A DNA stretch of 64,000 nucleotides from Bacteroides graminisolvens DSM 19988 = JCM 15093 (GTDB lineage Bacteria > Bacteroidota > Bacteroidia > Bacteroidales > Bacteroidaceae). The translations under genes were made by a program, and so were the position numbers. Under the pieces are notes generated by a model. It made no database searches and was not told the DNA's origin. It saw only the letters and a list, made by a program, of their open reading frames with translations. Position 1 is the stretch's first letter. Each line of letters begins with the position of its first letter. Location: contig NZ_ATZI01000001.1 in the NCBI RefSeq assembly GCF_000428125.1, forward strand, positions 62,001 to 126,000, read 5' to 3'. This document shows positions 1-10,000 of this stretch, piece after piece.

Positions 1-195
1 CGGAATAGGTTGTTTTTGTGCATCAACCACCTTTCCTTTCAGGCTGTAAGTAGCGTAAGGCATGCCGTACATCAACAACTGCTCGCCTACGTTGCCATTG
101 TCATCACCATCGCAAGAAGAAAAGCCCAGCAACAAAAGGATAGAATTCAGCAGCCAAGCCGAACAACGAAGCCATACATTTTTCACTTTTTTCAT
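1..195 (-). CDS. putative lipoprotein, N-terminal part only
   Basis: Reading the minus strand from an ATG at 195 gives an open frame that runs off the left edge, so only the first 65 residues are seen. They begin with a Lys-rich start, a hydrophobic stretch and a lipobox ending in GFSSC at about residues 25-29, followed by an Asp/Gly/Asn-rich linker. This is a clear lipoprotein signal. After that comes YGMPYATYSLKGKVVDA, which resembles the start of the short putative lipoproteins found next to radical SAM genes in Bacteroidales, although that link is from memory and no radical SAM gene is in view. Its stop and its downstream partner lie outside the window. Confidence 0.7.
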   Translation of the reverse strand, partial: MKKVKNVWLRCSAWLLNSILLLLGFSSCDGDDNGNVGEQLLMYGMPYATYSLKGKVVDAQKQPIP

Positions 196-266
196 ACTAA
201 AAAGATTAGAGTTCAGTTATATACTTTAATAAATACAACATCCCTCAGAATATTGCACGTTTTTAT

Positions 267-2327
267 TTATTTTTTTATCCGTATACGGGCATCAACAGCA
301 ATAACCGACTTTTCCGTGGCCAACAAAGGGTTGATATCCATTTCTTTAATCTCGGTAGCGAAACGTAACAAGGTAGAAAGGCGGACAATGATTTCGGCAA
401 ACTTGTCTTCGTTCACTCCTTTTTGTCCGCGTGTGCCTTGAATAATTTTATATGCCCGAAGCGAATGAATCATAGAGTATGCCTCTTCGTAAGATAACGG
501 CGCCAGTCCGGACGACACATCCTTCAACACTTCCACAAAGATACCGCCCAGTCCGCAAAGCACCACATGGCCGAATTTCTCTTCGTATTTGGCTCCGATA
601 AAAAGTTCAGTACCTTTCAACATGGGCTGCACCATCACGGCTGTCGCATCGGGAAGGCGCATCATTCGTTCAAACTCCAAAGCCAGGTGTTGTTCTCCTT
701 TGATGTTAAGCGTAACACCGCCTACATCCGACTTATGCACCGGTCCCACTACTTTGGCCACCACCGGAAAACTTGTTCGGCGTGCAAATGCAAGCACTTC
801 CTCTTTATTGCCGGACACAAATTCGTCGACCACAGAAATGCCTGCCGCATGCAAAAGTGCTTGTACAAAGTGAGGAGCAATGTAACCATCGTGGGGAATG
901 GAATCAATAATCCGGCGGATAGCCGGTACGTCGACCCCATAAAGTTCCACCTTATTGCCCGCAGGACGGGGAGCATTCATGATCCGTGAAAGAGCCGTGC
1001 CTAGCGTTACTTCATCGGAGAAGTTTACGTGACCTTTCGCCAGGAACTGTTCCACTTCTTTTCCTGCCGTATGTATGGAAGGTAACACAGGGAACAGGGG
1101 TTTACGGCAATGTCTTATCTTTTGATGCAGCATTTCGTACATATCGAACATGGTAACCAGTCCGGGTGTTCCGAAAATAGCCATAATAGCATCAATGTTT
1201 TCAAATTCTTTTTCGCAATAATCAATGGCAATATCCAAGTGCTCCGGTGTGCCGGTGGCCAATACATCAATAGGATTGGCAATAGAAGCGCCGGGAAGTA
1301 GCTTTTCTTTCAACTCATCCAACTTCGGACCTTCCAGTTTCGGGACATTCAATCCGCCTTTACAAAGAGCATCTGTCAACATAACTCCGGGACCTCCGGC
1401 GTGGGTTACAATGGCGAAATTACGTCCTTTCAGTTCGGGAAGCGTAAAGACACAGCCTACTGTGGTGAGTTCTTCACGGGAGTAACACCGCACAATGCCT
1501 GCTTTTCTAAAAAGAGCTTCGACAGCGGAATCGGGACTGGCCATGGCTCCTGTATGCGAAGAGGCAGCGCGACTGCCGCTTTCGGAACTTCCTGCTTTAA
1601 TGGCGGCAATGCGGCACCCCTTTTCTATTAACGAAGAAGCATGAAGCAACAAACGATCGGGGTCTTTGATGCTTTCCATGTAAAGGAGCTTGATGCGGGA
1701 ATCTCTGTCTGAATCAAAGTTCTCATCCATATATTGCAACACATCTTCTACCCCTATCTGTTTGGCATTACCTACCGACCAAGCCGAGTTAAACTGCAAC
1801 CCTTTTACCAAGGCAGACTCCATGATGAAGACCGCCGTAGCTCCCGAACTAGAAATAAGGTCTACTCCTTGGGGATTCAAATTCGGAATAGGTTGAGTGA
1901 AAACACTGTGGTGACAAGTGTTGAGCAAACCGATGCAGTTAGGCCCAATCAGTGAAGCACCGTACTGATTCACTGTTTCTAATATTTTATTTTCGAGTAA
2001 AGCGCCTTCGTGTGTCTCCTCGCCAAAGCCGGCAGAAAGAATGATGAATGCACGGGTTTCTTTCTGAGAAGCCAATATCTCAACCGCCTCGGGACATAAA
2101 TTGGCCGGGATGGCCAGAACAGCCAGGTCGGTTGGTGGGACATCGGCTACTGATGCGAAACAAGCAACACCCAATACTTCTTTTTCTTTGGGGTTCACTG
2201 CGCGTAATTCTCCTTTGAAACTTCCTTCAATGAGGTTGCGCAGAATAGCCCCACCCGGTTTATGTACATTGTTCGAAGCACCGACAACTACGATACTCTT
2301 CGGACAGATCAATTGTTTTGTTATCAT
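267..2327 (-). CDS. acetate--CoA ligase (ADP-forming) family protein
   Basis: The 686-residue protein has the single-chain layout of ADP-forming acyl-CoA synthetases: an N-terminal CoA-binding Rossmann domain (about 5-130, with VVVGASNN), a succinyl-CoA-ligase-like domain (about 140-450) and a C-terminal ATP-grasp domain (about 470-686, with PVVAKVVGPVHKSDVGG). His258 in SSHTGA fits the phosphorylated histidine of the family. Such enzymes convert acyl-CoA, ADP and Pi to the free acid, ATP and CoA in the cytoplasm; acetate is the usual substrate but is not proven here. It starts 18 bp after the stop of the PUL regulator on the same strand, so the two may be co-transcribed. Whether it serves the PUL, for example by making ATP from acetyl-CoA during sugar fermentation, is inference. 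Confidence 0.88.
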   Translation of the reverse strand: MITKQLICPKSIVVVGASNNVHKPGGAILRNLIEGSFKGELRAVNPKEKEVLGVACFASVADVPPTDLAVLAIPANLCPEAVEILASQKETRAFIILSAGFGEETHEGALLENKILETVNQYGASLIGPNCIGLLNTCHHSVFTQPIPNLNPQGVDLISSSGATAVFIMESALVKGLQFNSAWSVGNAKQIGVEDVLQYMDENFDSDRDSRIKLLYMESIKDPDRLLLHASSLIEKGCRIAAIKAGSSESGSRAASSHTGAMASPDSAVEALFRKAGIVRCYSREELTTVGCVFTLPELKGRNFAIVTHAGGPGVMLTDALCKGGLNVPKLEGPKLDELKEKLLPGASIANPIDVLATGTPEHLDIAIDYCEKEFENIDAIMAIFGTPGLVTMFDMYEMLHQKIRHCRKPLFPVLPSIHTAGKEVEQFLAKGHVNFSDEVTLGTALSRIMNAPRPAGNKVELYGVDVPAIRRIIDSIPHDGYIAPHFVQALLHAAGISVVDEFVSGNKEEVLAFARRTSFPVVAKVVGPVHKSDVGGVTLNIKGEQHLALEFERMMRLPDATAVMVQPMLKGTELFIGAKYEEKFGHVVLCGLGGIFVEVLKDVSSGLAPLSYEEAYSMIHSLRAYKIIQGTRGQKGVNEDKFAEIIVRLSTLLRFATEIKEMDINPLLATEKSVIAVDARIRIKK

Positions 2328-2344
2328 ACTTCAACTTTTTGGTC

Positions 2345-5300
2345 TCAGGCTTTGCCCTTCTGGTAAACGGAAGGTGCAACGCCAAACTGTGATTTAAAAC
2401 ACTTACTGAAGTAAAAAGGATCATCAATCCCCACTTTATATGACACTTCGGCCACAGTGAATTTACCGCCTAATAGTAACTCAGCTGCCTTTTTCATGCG
2501 CATAATACGTATATATTCATTGGGAGAGTAGCCCGTAACTCCTTTCACCTTTTTATAAAAAACGGTGCGGCCTACATTCATCTGTGCGGCAAAATCATCA
2601 ACTGAAAAGCGGGCATTAGCCAAGTTTTCTTCCAATACGCGGTGAAGTTCGTCCACAAATTCCTTGTCGCGCTCCGACGCATAAATAGCCGAGCGGACAA
2701 TTCCCGGTTCTTCTGAGAACTTGGCTTTCAACTTCTCACGTTGCTCCAGCAATTTAATAATACGAGCCAACAGCAGTTTAATGCTAAATGGTTTGGACAG
2801 ATACGCATCTGCTCCGCTCTCAATTCCTTCTAAATGATTTTCGGGAAGCGTAAGCGCTGTAAGCAAAATCACCGGAATGTGACTCGTGTCAAACTCAGAC
2901 TTCAATTTGCGGGTTACTTCAAAGCCGTTCATGCCGGGCATCAGTACGTCGCACACTATCAGGCAAGGGTCCTCGCTGCTCGCCATCTCAAATCCCGTCA
3001 CTCCGTTGTCGGCCGTTACAACTTGGAAATAAGCGCCCAGCTCCTCTTTCAGGTATTTGCGCACATCTACATCGTCTTCAATCACTAATATTTTTTGTTG
3101 GTTCAATGGCAACGTAGTCGATGCAACGGCTTCGGCAACTGCCTGCTCACCATCATCGGGTAAAACAGCCGTGTGCTGTTCACGCATCAAAGCATTATTG
3201 GGAATCAAGAAGTCTTTCTCCTCGTAAGAATCCGTCTTCAGGGGCAGACTGATCACAAACACCGAACCACCTCCTTCATTCTCTTCATACCAAATGCTAC
3301 CCTTGTGCACTTGTACCAATTCATGAGTCAGATGAAGCCCTATGCCCACACTGTCTCCCGAGAAGTTGCTTTGCATAAACCGGTTAAACAGCTGATTCCG
3401 CTTCTCTTTCGGAATGCCGACTCCCGTATCACTTACTTTAATACGAAGTAGTCCGCTCTCTTCGTCAACCATCACATGCAACGTAACCTTGCCCCTTTGA
3501 GGAGTATATTTAAATGCATTCGACAAGAGGTTGTACACCATCTTATCCAGTTTTCCTTTGTCGACAAACATTTTGTATCGGCTCACCGAGGGCGCAAATT
3601 GAAAGTCCATGTTCTTCGACTCTGCCATATCTCCAAAGCTCAGAAATATCTCATAAATCATGGCAACCACATCTGTCTCTTCCAACGAAAGTGCCAACTT
3701 ATCATTCTGCATCTTCCTGAATTCAAGTAGTTGGTCAATAAGCCTCAACAAGCGGTTGGTACTTTTTTGCATGGTTTGCAACGGATGCGCCAACTCTTTG
3801 GTATTCACATCCAGCCGTTGAACACGCTCCAACGCACCTTGAATAAGGGTAAGCGGGGTACGAAACTCATGCGAAATATTGGTAAAAAACACCAGCTTGT
3901 ATTCAGTCAGCTGTTTTTCAATCTCTATTTTATTGTGCAAACGGTTGAAGTTACGAGCAATGCGGAAAGCAAAGTAGGCAATGGTAATCAGCAAAATAGC
4001 ATAAATAAGAAAAGCCCATGCGGAAAGATAAAAAGGCGGATCAACCACTATGTGCAAAGTGGCTATATCTTCATCCCAGATACCCGAACTGTTGCACGCT
4101 TTCACCTGAAGTTCGTACTCGCCGTAAGGCAGCTGTTTATAAGCAGCAAAGTTCAGTGAAGAGGGTGCGCTCCAATCTTTATCATAATTCACCAAGCGAT
4201 AGGAATATTTGGTTTGTCCGGCATCCGAATAATTGAAAGATGAAAATTCAACGACAAAGGAATTCTGGCTGTGACTCAGTCTTATCTCCTTAGAATAAGG
4301 CATGGAAACAGTCAACGGAGAGTCTTTATCACTAGGCATCATGTTAATACCGTTCACACTCAGGTTGGTAAACACCGGAGGGAACGAGGCATTACTGCGT
4401 TTCACAACGTTGGGATCAATAATAACAAAGCCGTGATTAGACCCAAAAAGTATGTTCCCGTTGCGACACACACAACTTGAATTCTCCGTATACACGTTTC
4501 CCTGCGAATAAGCAGAGAAGAAATAATTCTCAAATGTGCTCGATTCTGTTACAAACTTAGATACTCCATACTCCGTAGCCAACCATATATTTCCTTTTTT
4601 ATCTTCTGCCATGGACTGTACCATGTCGTTCGACAGTCCGTCATGTGTTGAGTAGCACTTAAAGTTTAACGAACGATAATCACCTTTGACCTCACACATG
4701 CTGAAACCGGCACCGGCTGTACCGATCCACATACGACCTTTTGAACCCGGAAGGATACACCTTACTTCGTTACTCTTCAGCTTTCGGTTTACGTAATTAT
4801 ACAAATAATATTTCCCTGGATTTTGAATTAATAAATCGGGGTTAAACACATACACACCCTCACTGGTGCCCACCCACATCATTCCGTTCTTATCTTCGCA
4901 AATCACACGTATCTGCCGCTGTCCGTACGAACCGTTTAAGAAGTGTTTAAACCGATAACCCTTATCTGTTTTGATAGCCAAATCAAGTCCGCCGCCGAAA
5001 GTTCCTATCCACATACGGTCTTTTTTGTCCCTGTAGATACAGAATATATTGTCATTAGCCAAAGAAGAAGCATCACCATCCTGATGTTTGTACCACACAT
5101 TGTCAATCATCAGTCCGTCGCCGCGGGTTCCCATCCATATCTTACCTTCGGCATCTTTGCGCATGGCATAAATGTTTGAGTGAAAATCTTTCTTCACGTA
5201 TTTCAACTGAAAGTTTTCATCGTATAAATAGAGTCCACCTTTACGGGTACCCATCCAAATAGTCCCATCGTCGAGCCGCGAAACCATGCGGATCGTATTA

Positions 5301-6601
5301 GAGCGGTCGAGTAACGACTTGTCTTCGGGGAAATAACGGTAAGAGCCTTCATTGATAACCGATATGCGTGATATGCCCGAGAATTCGGAACTTACCCAAA
5401 CCTCGCCCGAACGATCTTCGGTAATATTAAGCAGGTAATCAGAAGCAATGTGGCTGAGCCCACCCATACCTGCCGTGAAATGATTCAACTCATCTTTGGT
5501 CGTGTCATAAGCGTACAGTCCGTTGCCGTAAGTTGAAATCCAAATAATGTTACGGGAGTCATGCACCACGTGATACCTTTCAAAGTCGATGTATCCCATC
5601 TTCTCGGCAGGAATAAGACGGAACTCTTTTGTTGCCCCGTTTTCTGCCCGGATATACCAAACCCGACCACTGTGGTTGTAAACCCAAAAGTTGTTTTTAT
5701 TATCGAGTAACACATTACCTAACTGAATGTCTTCACCGAAAAGTGCAGCGGCCGACTCCATCTTTTTGTTTTGTAAATGGAACGAGAAACAACCGGCCGA
5801 AGTCAGGATGATCCATTGGTTATTGAGTTGAAAAGTACCCGAAATTACTATACCGGGAATCATTCCATTAGCCAGAAGTTTAAGTCCTGCGCCATTTTTC
5901 TGAACAGTATACACCTTATTATCGGAAGTCAGGAAGTAAGGTTGTCCACCCGCATAAATCATTTGATAAAAAGCAATATCCCTATTCACGATTGTAGCAC
6001 GATTACCCGTTACACGAGTCAGCCCTTTCTTGCTACCTATCCATAAAGTTCCCGGCTCTGCTTCATTTACAAATTGAACATCATCATCGGGTAATTTGCC
6101 GTTTGCCTTCGTAAAAGTCACCGAAGAAAAACCATTGTTGTAGGTAATATGCCTACAGCCGTTACCTTCATGCCACAGCCACACATCACCATTGCTTGCA
6201 AACATTCTTTTGGAGTACTGCTGTTTATATTCCCCGTTTCCGGTAAAGTCTACGAAACAAGCTCTTTTCAAGTCGTAGCAACTAAACTGCTCCGAGGAAA
6301 AAGAAATCCAAAGAAAGCCTTTATTATCTTCGGCCATATCGAAAACCCGCCTGTCTAATAAAGAGACCGTATTGAAAGAGGAGGAAGGATAAAAAGAAAG
6401 AAAAGAATTTCCGTCGTAACGACTTAGTCCGTTGAGTGTGCCCAACCACATAAAGCCCTTGCTGTCTTGTAACAAATATCGAACGGAATTATTGGGTAAT
6501 CCATCGGCAATAGTCAATTGCTTAGATCGAATTTCAATAGATGCGGAAATAGTAGCCGCGAAAAGTGATAAGAAGAGAAGAGTTATCAGACTTTTTCTCA
6601 T
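2345..6601 (-). CDS. hybrid two-component system sensor/regulator (HTCS)
   Basis: This 1418-residue protein carries a whole two-component system in one chain. A signal peptide is followed by a periplasmic double beta-propeller made of Reg_prop repeats (WLGTLNGLSRYDG, WMGTRKGGLYLYD, WIGTFGGGLDLA and others, about 30-750) and a Y_Y_Y domain (about 780-855). A membrane segment follows at about 860-882, then a HisKA domain with the phosphoacceptor His911 in NISHEFRTPL, an HATPase domain (GVGIP, GIGLHL), a receiver with Asp1218 in VCDVLMPG, and an AraC-type HTH at the C terminus. HTCS proteins sense specific oligosaccharides in the periplasm and activate the adjacent PUL. It lies next to the RG-I enzymes, so RG-I oligosaccharides are the likely signal (inference). 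An 11-bp inverted repeat sits over its own promoter. Confidence 0.95.
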   Translation of the reverse strand: MRKSLITLLFLSLFAATISASIEIRSKQLTIADGLPNNSVRYLLQDSKGFMWLGTLNGLSRYDGNSFLSFYPSSSFNTVSLLDRRVFDMAEDNKGFLWISFSSEQFSCYDLKRACFVDFTGNGEYKQQYSKRMFASNGDVWLWHEGNGCRHITYNNGFSSVTFTKANGKLPDDDVQFVNEAEPGTLWIGSKKGLTRVTGNRATIVNRDIAFYQMIYAGGQPYFLTSDNKVYTVQKNGAGLKLLANGMIPGIVISGTFQLNNQWIILTSAGCFSFHLQNKKMESAAALFGEDIQLGNVLLDNKNNFWVYNHSGRVWYIRAENGATKEFRLIPAEKMGYIDFERYHVVHDSRNIIWISTYGNGLYAYDTTKDELNHFTAGMGGLSHIASDYLLNITEDRSGEVWVSSEFSGISRISVINEGSYRYFPEDKSLLDRSNTIRMVSRLDDGTIWMGTRKGGLYLYDENFQLKYVKKDFHSNIYAMRKDAEGKIWMGTRGDGLMIDNVWYKHQDGDASSLANDNIFCIYRDKKDRMWIGTFGGGLDLAIKTDKGYRFKHFLNGSYGQRQIRVICEDKNGMMWVGTSEGVYVFNPDLLIQNPGKYYLYNYVNRKLKSNEVRCILPGSKGRMWIGTAGAGFSMCEVKGDYRSLNFKCYSTHDGLSNDMVQSMAEDKKGNIWLATEYGVSKFVTESSTFENYFFSAYSQGNVYTENSSCVCRNGNILFGSNHGFVIIDPNVVKRSNASFPPVFTNLSVNGINMMPSDKDSPLTVSMPYSKEIRLSHSQNSFVVEFSSFNYSDAGQTKYSYRLVNYDKDWSAPSSLNFAAYKQLPYGEYELQVKACNSSGIWDEDIATLHIVVDPPFYLSAWAFLIYAILLITIAYFAFRIARNFNRLHNKIEIEKQLTEYKLVFFTNISHEFRTPLTLIQGALERVQRLDVNTKELAHPLQTMQKSTNRLLRLIDQLLEFRKMQNDKLALSLEETDVVAMIYEIFLSFGDMAESKNMDFQFAPSVSRYKMFVDKGKLDKMVYNLLSNAFKYTPQRGKVTLHVMVDEESGLLRIKVSDTGVGIPKEKRNQLFNRFMQSNFSGDSVGIGLHLTHELVQVHKGSIWYEENEGGGSVFVISLPLKTDSYEEKDFLIPNNALMREQHTAVLPDDGEQAVAEAVASTTLPLNQQKILVIEDDVDVRKYLKEELGAYFQVVTADNGVTGFEMASSEDPCLIVCDVLMPGMNGFEVTRKLKSEFDTSHIPVILLTALTLPENHLEGIESGADAYLSKPFSIKLLLARIIKLLEQREKLKAKFSEEPGIVRSAIYASERDKEFVDELHRVLEENLANARFSVDDFAAQMNVGRTVFYKKVKGVTGYSPNEYIRIMRMKKAAELLLGGKFTVAEVSYKVGIDDPFYFSKCFKSQFGVAPSVYQKGKA

Positions 6602-6626
6602 GTTCTCCAGGGTTTACAGATTACAA

Positions 6627-6672
6627 TTACGAGGCAAAAATAGCAGAAAGTATGCTTATTCTTGCCTCGTAA
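6627..6672 (-). promoter_or_regulatory. promoter and inverted repeat ahead of the HTCS gene
   Basis: Two perfect 11-bp arms, TTACGAGGCAA at 6627-6637 and TTGCCTCGTAA at 6662-6672, are separated by 24 nt. On the minus strand a -7-like TATTTTTG (complement of 6635-6642) runs into one arm. The arrangement looks like an operator over the HTCS promoter. There is no T-run that would make it a terminator. Confidence 0.5.
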
Positions 6673-6707
6673 GGGGAATTTTTCCGTAAACAAGCCCTAA
6701 AAACAGT

Positions 6708-7022
6708 CTACTCCATCCTAAAAACTTCTTTTAGCGGAATTGAGACGGGGGAATTATCGGGATTTGTCTCCATGATGTCTGCCATGTAAGCCCACCATTT
6801 TTGCACGATGGGGTTACTTCCCATGTCTTGCGAGGACTCTTCACCTTGTACCTTTTGACTGGCAAATAAGATATTAGTGTCTTTATCCCAATAGATGGAA
6901 TAATCGCAAACTCCATTTTCCGACAAAAGTTTTTTCAGTTCCGGCCAGATGGCGTTGTGCCTTTTTTCGTATTCGGCTTCACAACCCGGTTTCAAGAACA
7001 TTTTAAATGCTTCTCTTTTCAT
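6708..7022 (-). CDS. rhaM: L-rhamnose mutarotase
   Basis: The 104-residue protein matches the small dimeric L-rhamnose mutarotases (RhaM/RhaU/YiiL) in length and motifs: KREAFKMFLKPG at the start, RHNAIWPELKKLL with the catalytic histidine, and YSIYWDKDTNILFA in the middle. It interconverts the alpha and beta anomers of L-rhamnose in the cytoplasm, feeding the rhamnose isomerase pathway. It lies 54 bp after the PL11-GH105 fusion gene on the same strand and 106 bp before the HTCS. Rhamnose is half of the RG-I backbone, so the gene supports the substrate call. No rhamnose isomerase, kinase or aldolase genes are in the window, so those must be elsewhere. Confidence 0.9.
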   Translation of the reverse strand: MKREAFKMFLKPGCEAEYEKRHNAIWPELKKLLSENGVCDYSIYWDKDTNILFASQKVQGEESSQDMGSNPIVQKWWAYMADIMETNPDNSPVSIPLKEVFRME

Positions 7023-7076
7023 TGTGTTTTTCTTTTTGTTAAGTAATTTATTTAACTTGATAATATAATCTGGATC

Positions 7077-10000
7077 CTATTCGACCGGCACACTGAAAAT
7101 CGGTTCGTTCGTGGTTTGCTCCGTATGATAATACTGAACGGCACTATCGTTCATTTTAGGATGCTGCGTTCTTAATAAGTTTATCATTTCGGCTCCTGCC
7201 CAGAGTACCGGACCATAACCGTGCGCAGCGTACACATTGACCGGACGGTAATAATAGAAAGCCGGATCGAATCCCATGCCTGTTCCCACACAAGTACCTT
7301 CCACTTCTCCTTTGGTGTTGATCTTTGTAGAAACAGCATGCCAGCCTAGCTGTACAACCGGGCCATACGCCAGCGCATCAATCCAACCTTTGTTGATGGC
7401 GTGAGCCAGGCAGTAAACATAAATAGCGGTAGCCGATGTCTCTTCATAAGAGTCATTGCGATCGAGCAGCTGATGCCAAAAACCATCGCCGCCCTGGCAG
7501 GCAGCCAGTCCGCGTATGTGTGCCTTGTATTGATTCATCACTTGTTCATAACCGGGGTGGTTAAGGGGCAATACATCCAATACTTCCGTCATGGTGAGTA
7601 TCGCCCAGCCATTGGCTCTACCCCAGTGAAAGGCAGGATGATCACTCATCCCTTCAACCCAGCCGTGGCGATAGAGGCCCTTTTCGGGTACAAACATTCT
7701 TTTAGAGAATTGAAGAATTTGGCGAACAGCCTCATCGTAATACTTACTGTCTCCCGTTAACTTCCCCATTTGGGCAATAGCGGGAACAGACATAAACATG
7801 TCGTCGAGCCAAAGTGTGTTATGTTGTGGGCGGTTTCTTGCAAAAGTTCCATCGGAAAGGCGGTATTCCTTATTCATGATATAGTCCATGTAATTATCGA
7901 TCATGGGACGAAGATTTAACTTTTCATCGGTAAGTTCTGCTTTAATCATAGCTGCACACATGGCACCCGCATCGTCTAGCGCATGTGGAGTTAGCATCTG
8001 TTTCATTTGTGCATCAATCACTCCGTAGTTACTCATCAACCGTTTAAAGTGGGGCACAATTTCAGTGAAGAAACGAAAACGGCTCAATGTATAGTCTTTG
8101 TAACGGGCATCACCCGTTGCATCACCGGCAGCCAACATCGCCGCATAGGTTACTCCCCATTCATAGCTGGCCAGTCGGAACAGTCCTCTTTCCAACGTAG
8201 CATCGCCATCCATTTCCTTGTAATCGGTTATCTGCTTACCCGTTTGTTTGTTAATGACTTTGGCCGGTGTTGACTCTTCTAAAAACTGCAATACGCGATC
8301 CATATCAGACTTAACCTCCTGAATAGAGAGTTCTCCGTAAGGCACTTTGTATTCAGGTGCTAATAAATGCAACGGAGAGTTCATGTCATTGGCTGCTTCT
8401 TTCTCTTTAAACTGATACCCGCGAAACAGCCCTTTCTTTATGTCGGGACCGAAATAAAATCCGGGTTGTGTGGGCTGGTTGTAAGCCACATTCTGTGTCG
8501 CTATGCTGATGCGGTAAACAGGATCTTCGAGGAAAGTATGGAACCGGTAATCGGTTGGCAAGGTTGACACGTAGAGGCGTAACGCCGAATTATCCTCTGT
8601 TCTGAGTAATACCTCCTCACGCCAGTCGCCCACCAAGTCGCCTTGAAGGCAAGGAGTCGATTTGGTTCCGTTGTTTGACATCGCTCCCTCGAAAATAACC
8701 AAAGGAGAACACTTTTTAGTTTTCCAGTCATACTTACTCACTACATTTTTATTCAGCATCTCACGAAGTAAATCACCGTCCCACCACACAGCCATATTAA
8801 CCGGAAGCGTACGAATATCGGGATTTATGACCTCACCTTTGAAGTTACGGATACCGCCCGAAGCAAGAGACCACATCTCCACTCCCGGATTGGTTGGATC
8901 AATATCGGCTGCCATGGCACGTCCCACATCAATAGAGCTCTTCACTTGCCACAAGACTTTTCCAGTAGCTGCGTCACGGAAGGAAGATCCATCCCGTTTG
9001 TTCTCGTGACAATCCCATACTTGTAATTTAGGATTGGACGGATCAAACTGAGTAAGGTGCATAGCGTCGCCGTGTCCCATGCCTGTAGAATAAAGCCCTT
9101 TACCGTTATGATCAATGGCACACGAGCCATACATAATTTCATCACAACCATCTCCATCCACATCGCCCACGCGCAAATTGTGGTTTCCTTGGCCCGCGTA
9201 GTTACTCCATTCGGGTTGATTGCTGTCGAACACCCATCGTTGCTTAAGTTCCTTACCATTCCAGTCGAATGCAGCCAACACCGTTCTGGTGTAATATCCT
9301 CTGCACATTACAACACTGGGATGAACACCATCCAGGTAAGCGACACAAGCCAGATAACGATCGCTTCGGTTGGCATGATCATCGCCCCAACCCATCAAAT
9401 CGCCTCTTTCAGGAACATAGTTTGTGGTATAAAGCGCCTCGCCAGTCGCCCCACTGAACACAGTAAGATACTCATTGCCCGTTAATATTCTACCGCTTTC
9501 TGCCCGATAATCGGCCGCAGCATCTCCTATAACCTTTCCTTTCCCATCAACGGTACCGTCTGATGTTTTCATTACCACTTCAGCACGATGATCACCGTCG
9601 AAGTCAAATACCATAAATTGTGTGTAATGTGCTCCCGCCCGTATGTTTCGTCCCAGGTTTATACGCCATAAATGTTTGCCGTCCAAACGATAACAGTCGA
9701 ACAATACCGGACCTGTATAGCCGTTGTGAGCATTATCATGCGCATTGGAAGGATCCCACTTCAAAATAATTTCGTATTCGCCATCGCCATCAACGTCACC
9801 TATGCTTGCATCATTAGGTATATACGTATAGGTTTCTCCGGAAGGAGTAACCCCGCCTTGAGGACGATTCAGAGGAATATTCAGGTATCCTGCCGGTGCA
9901 TTGGCGGACAACTTGTAACGTCCTTCGGGCAATGCCGTTTTAGTACTTTGAGAAATAGCTTTTATCGTGTAAACAGCCTCTGTAGTTTCTTCCCGATGAT

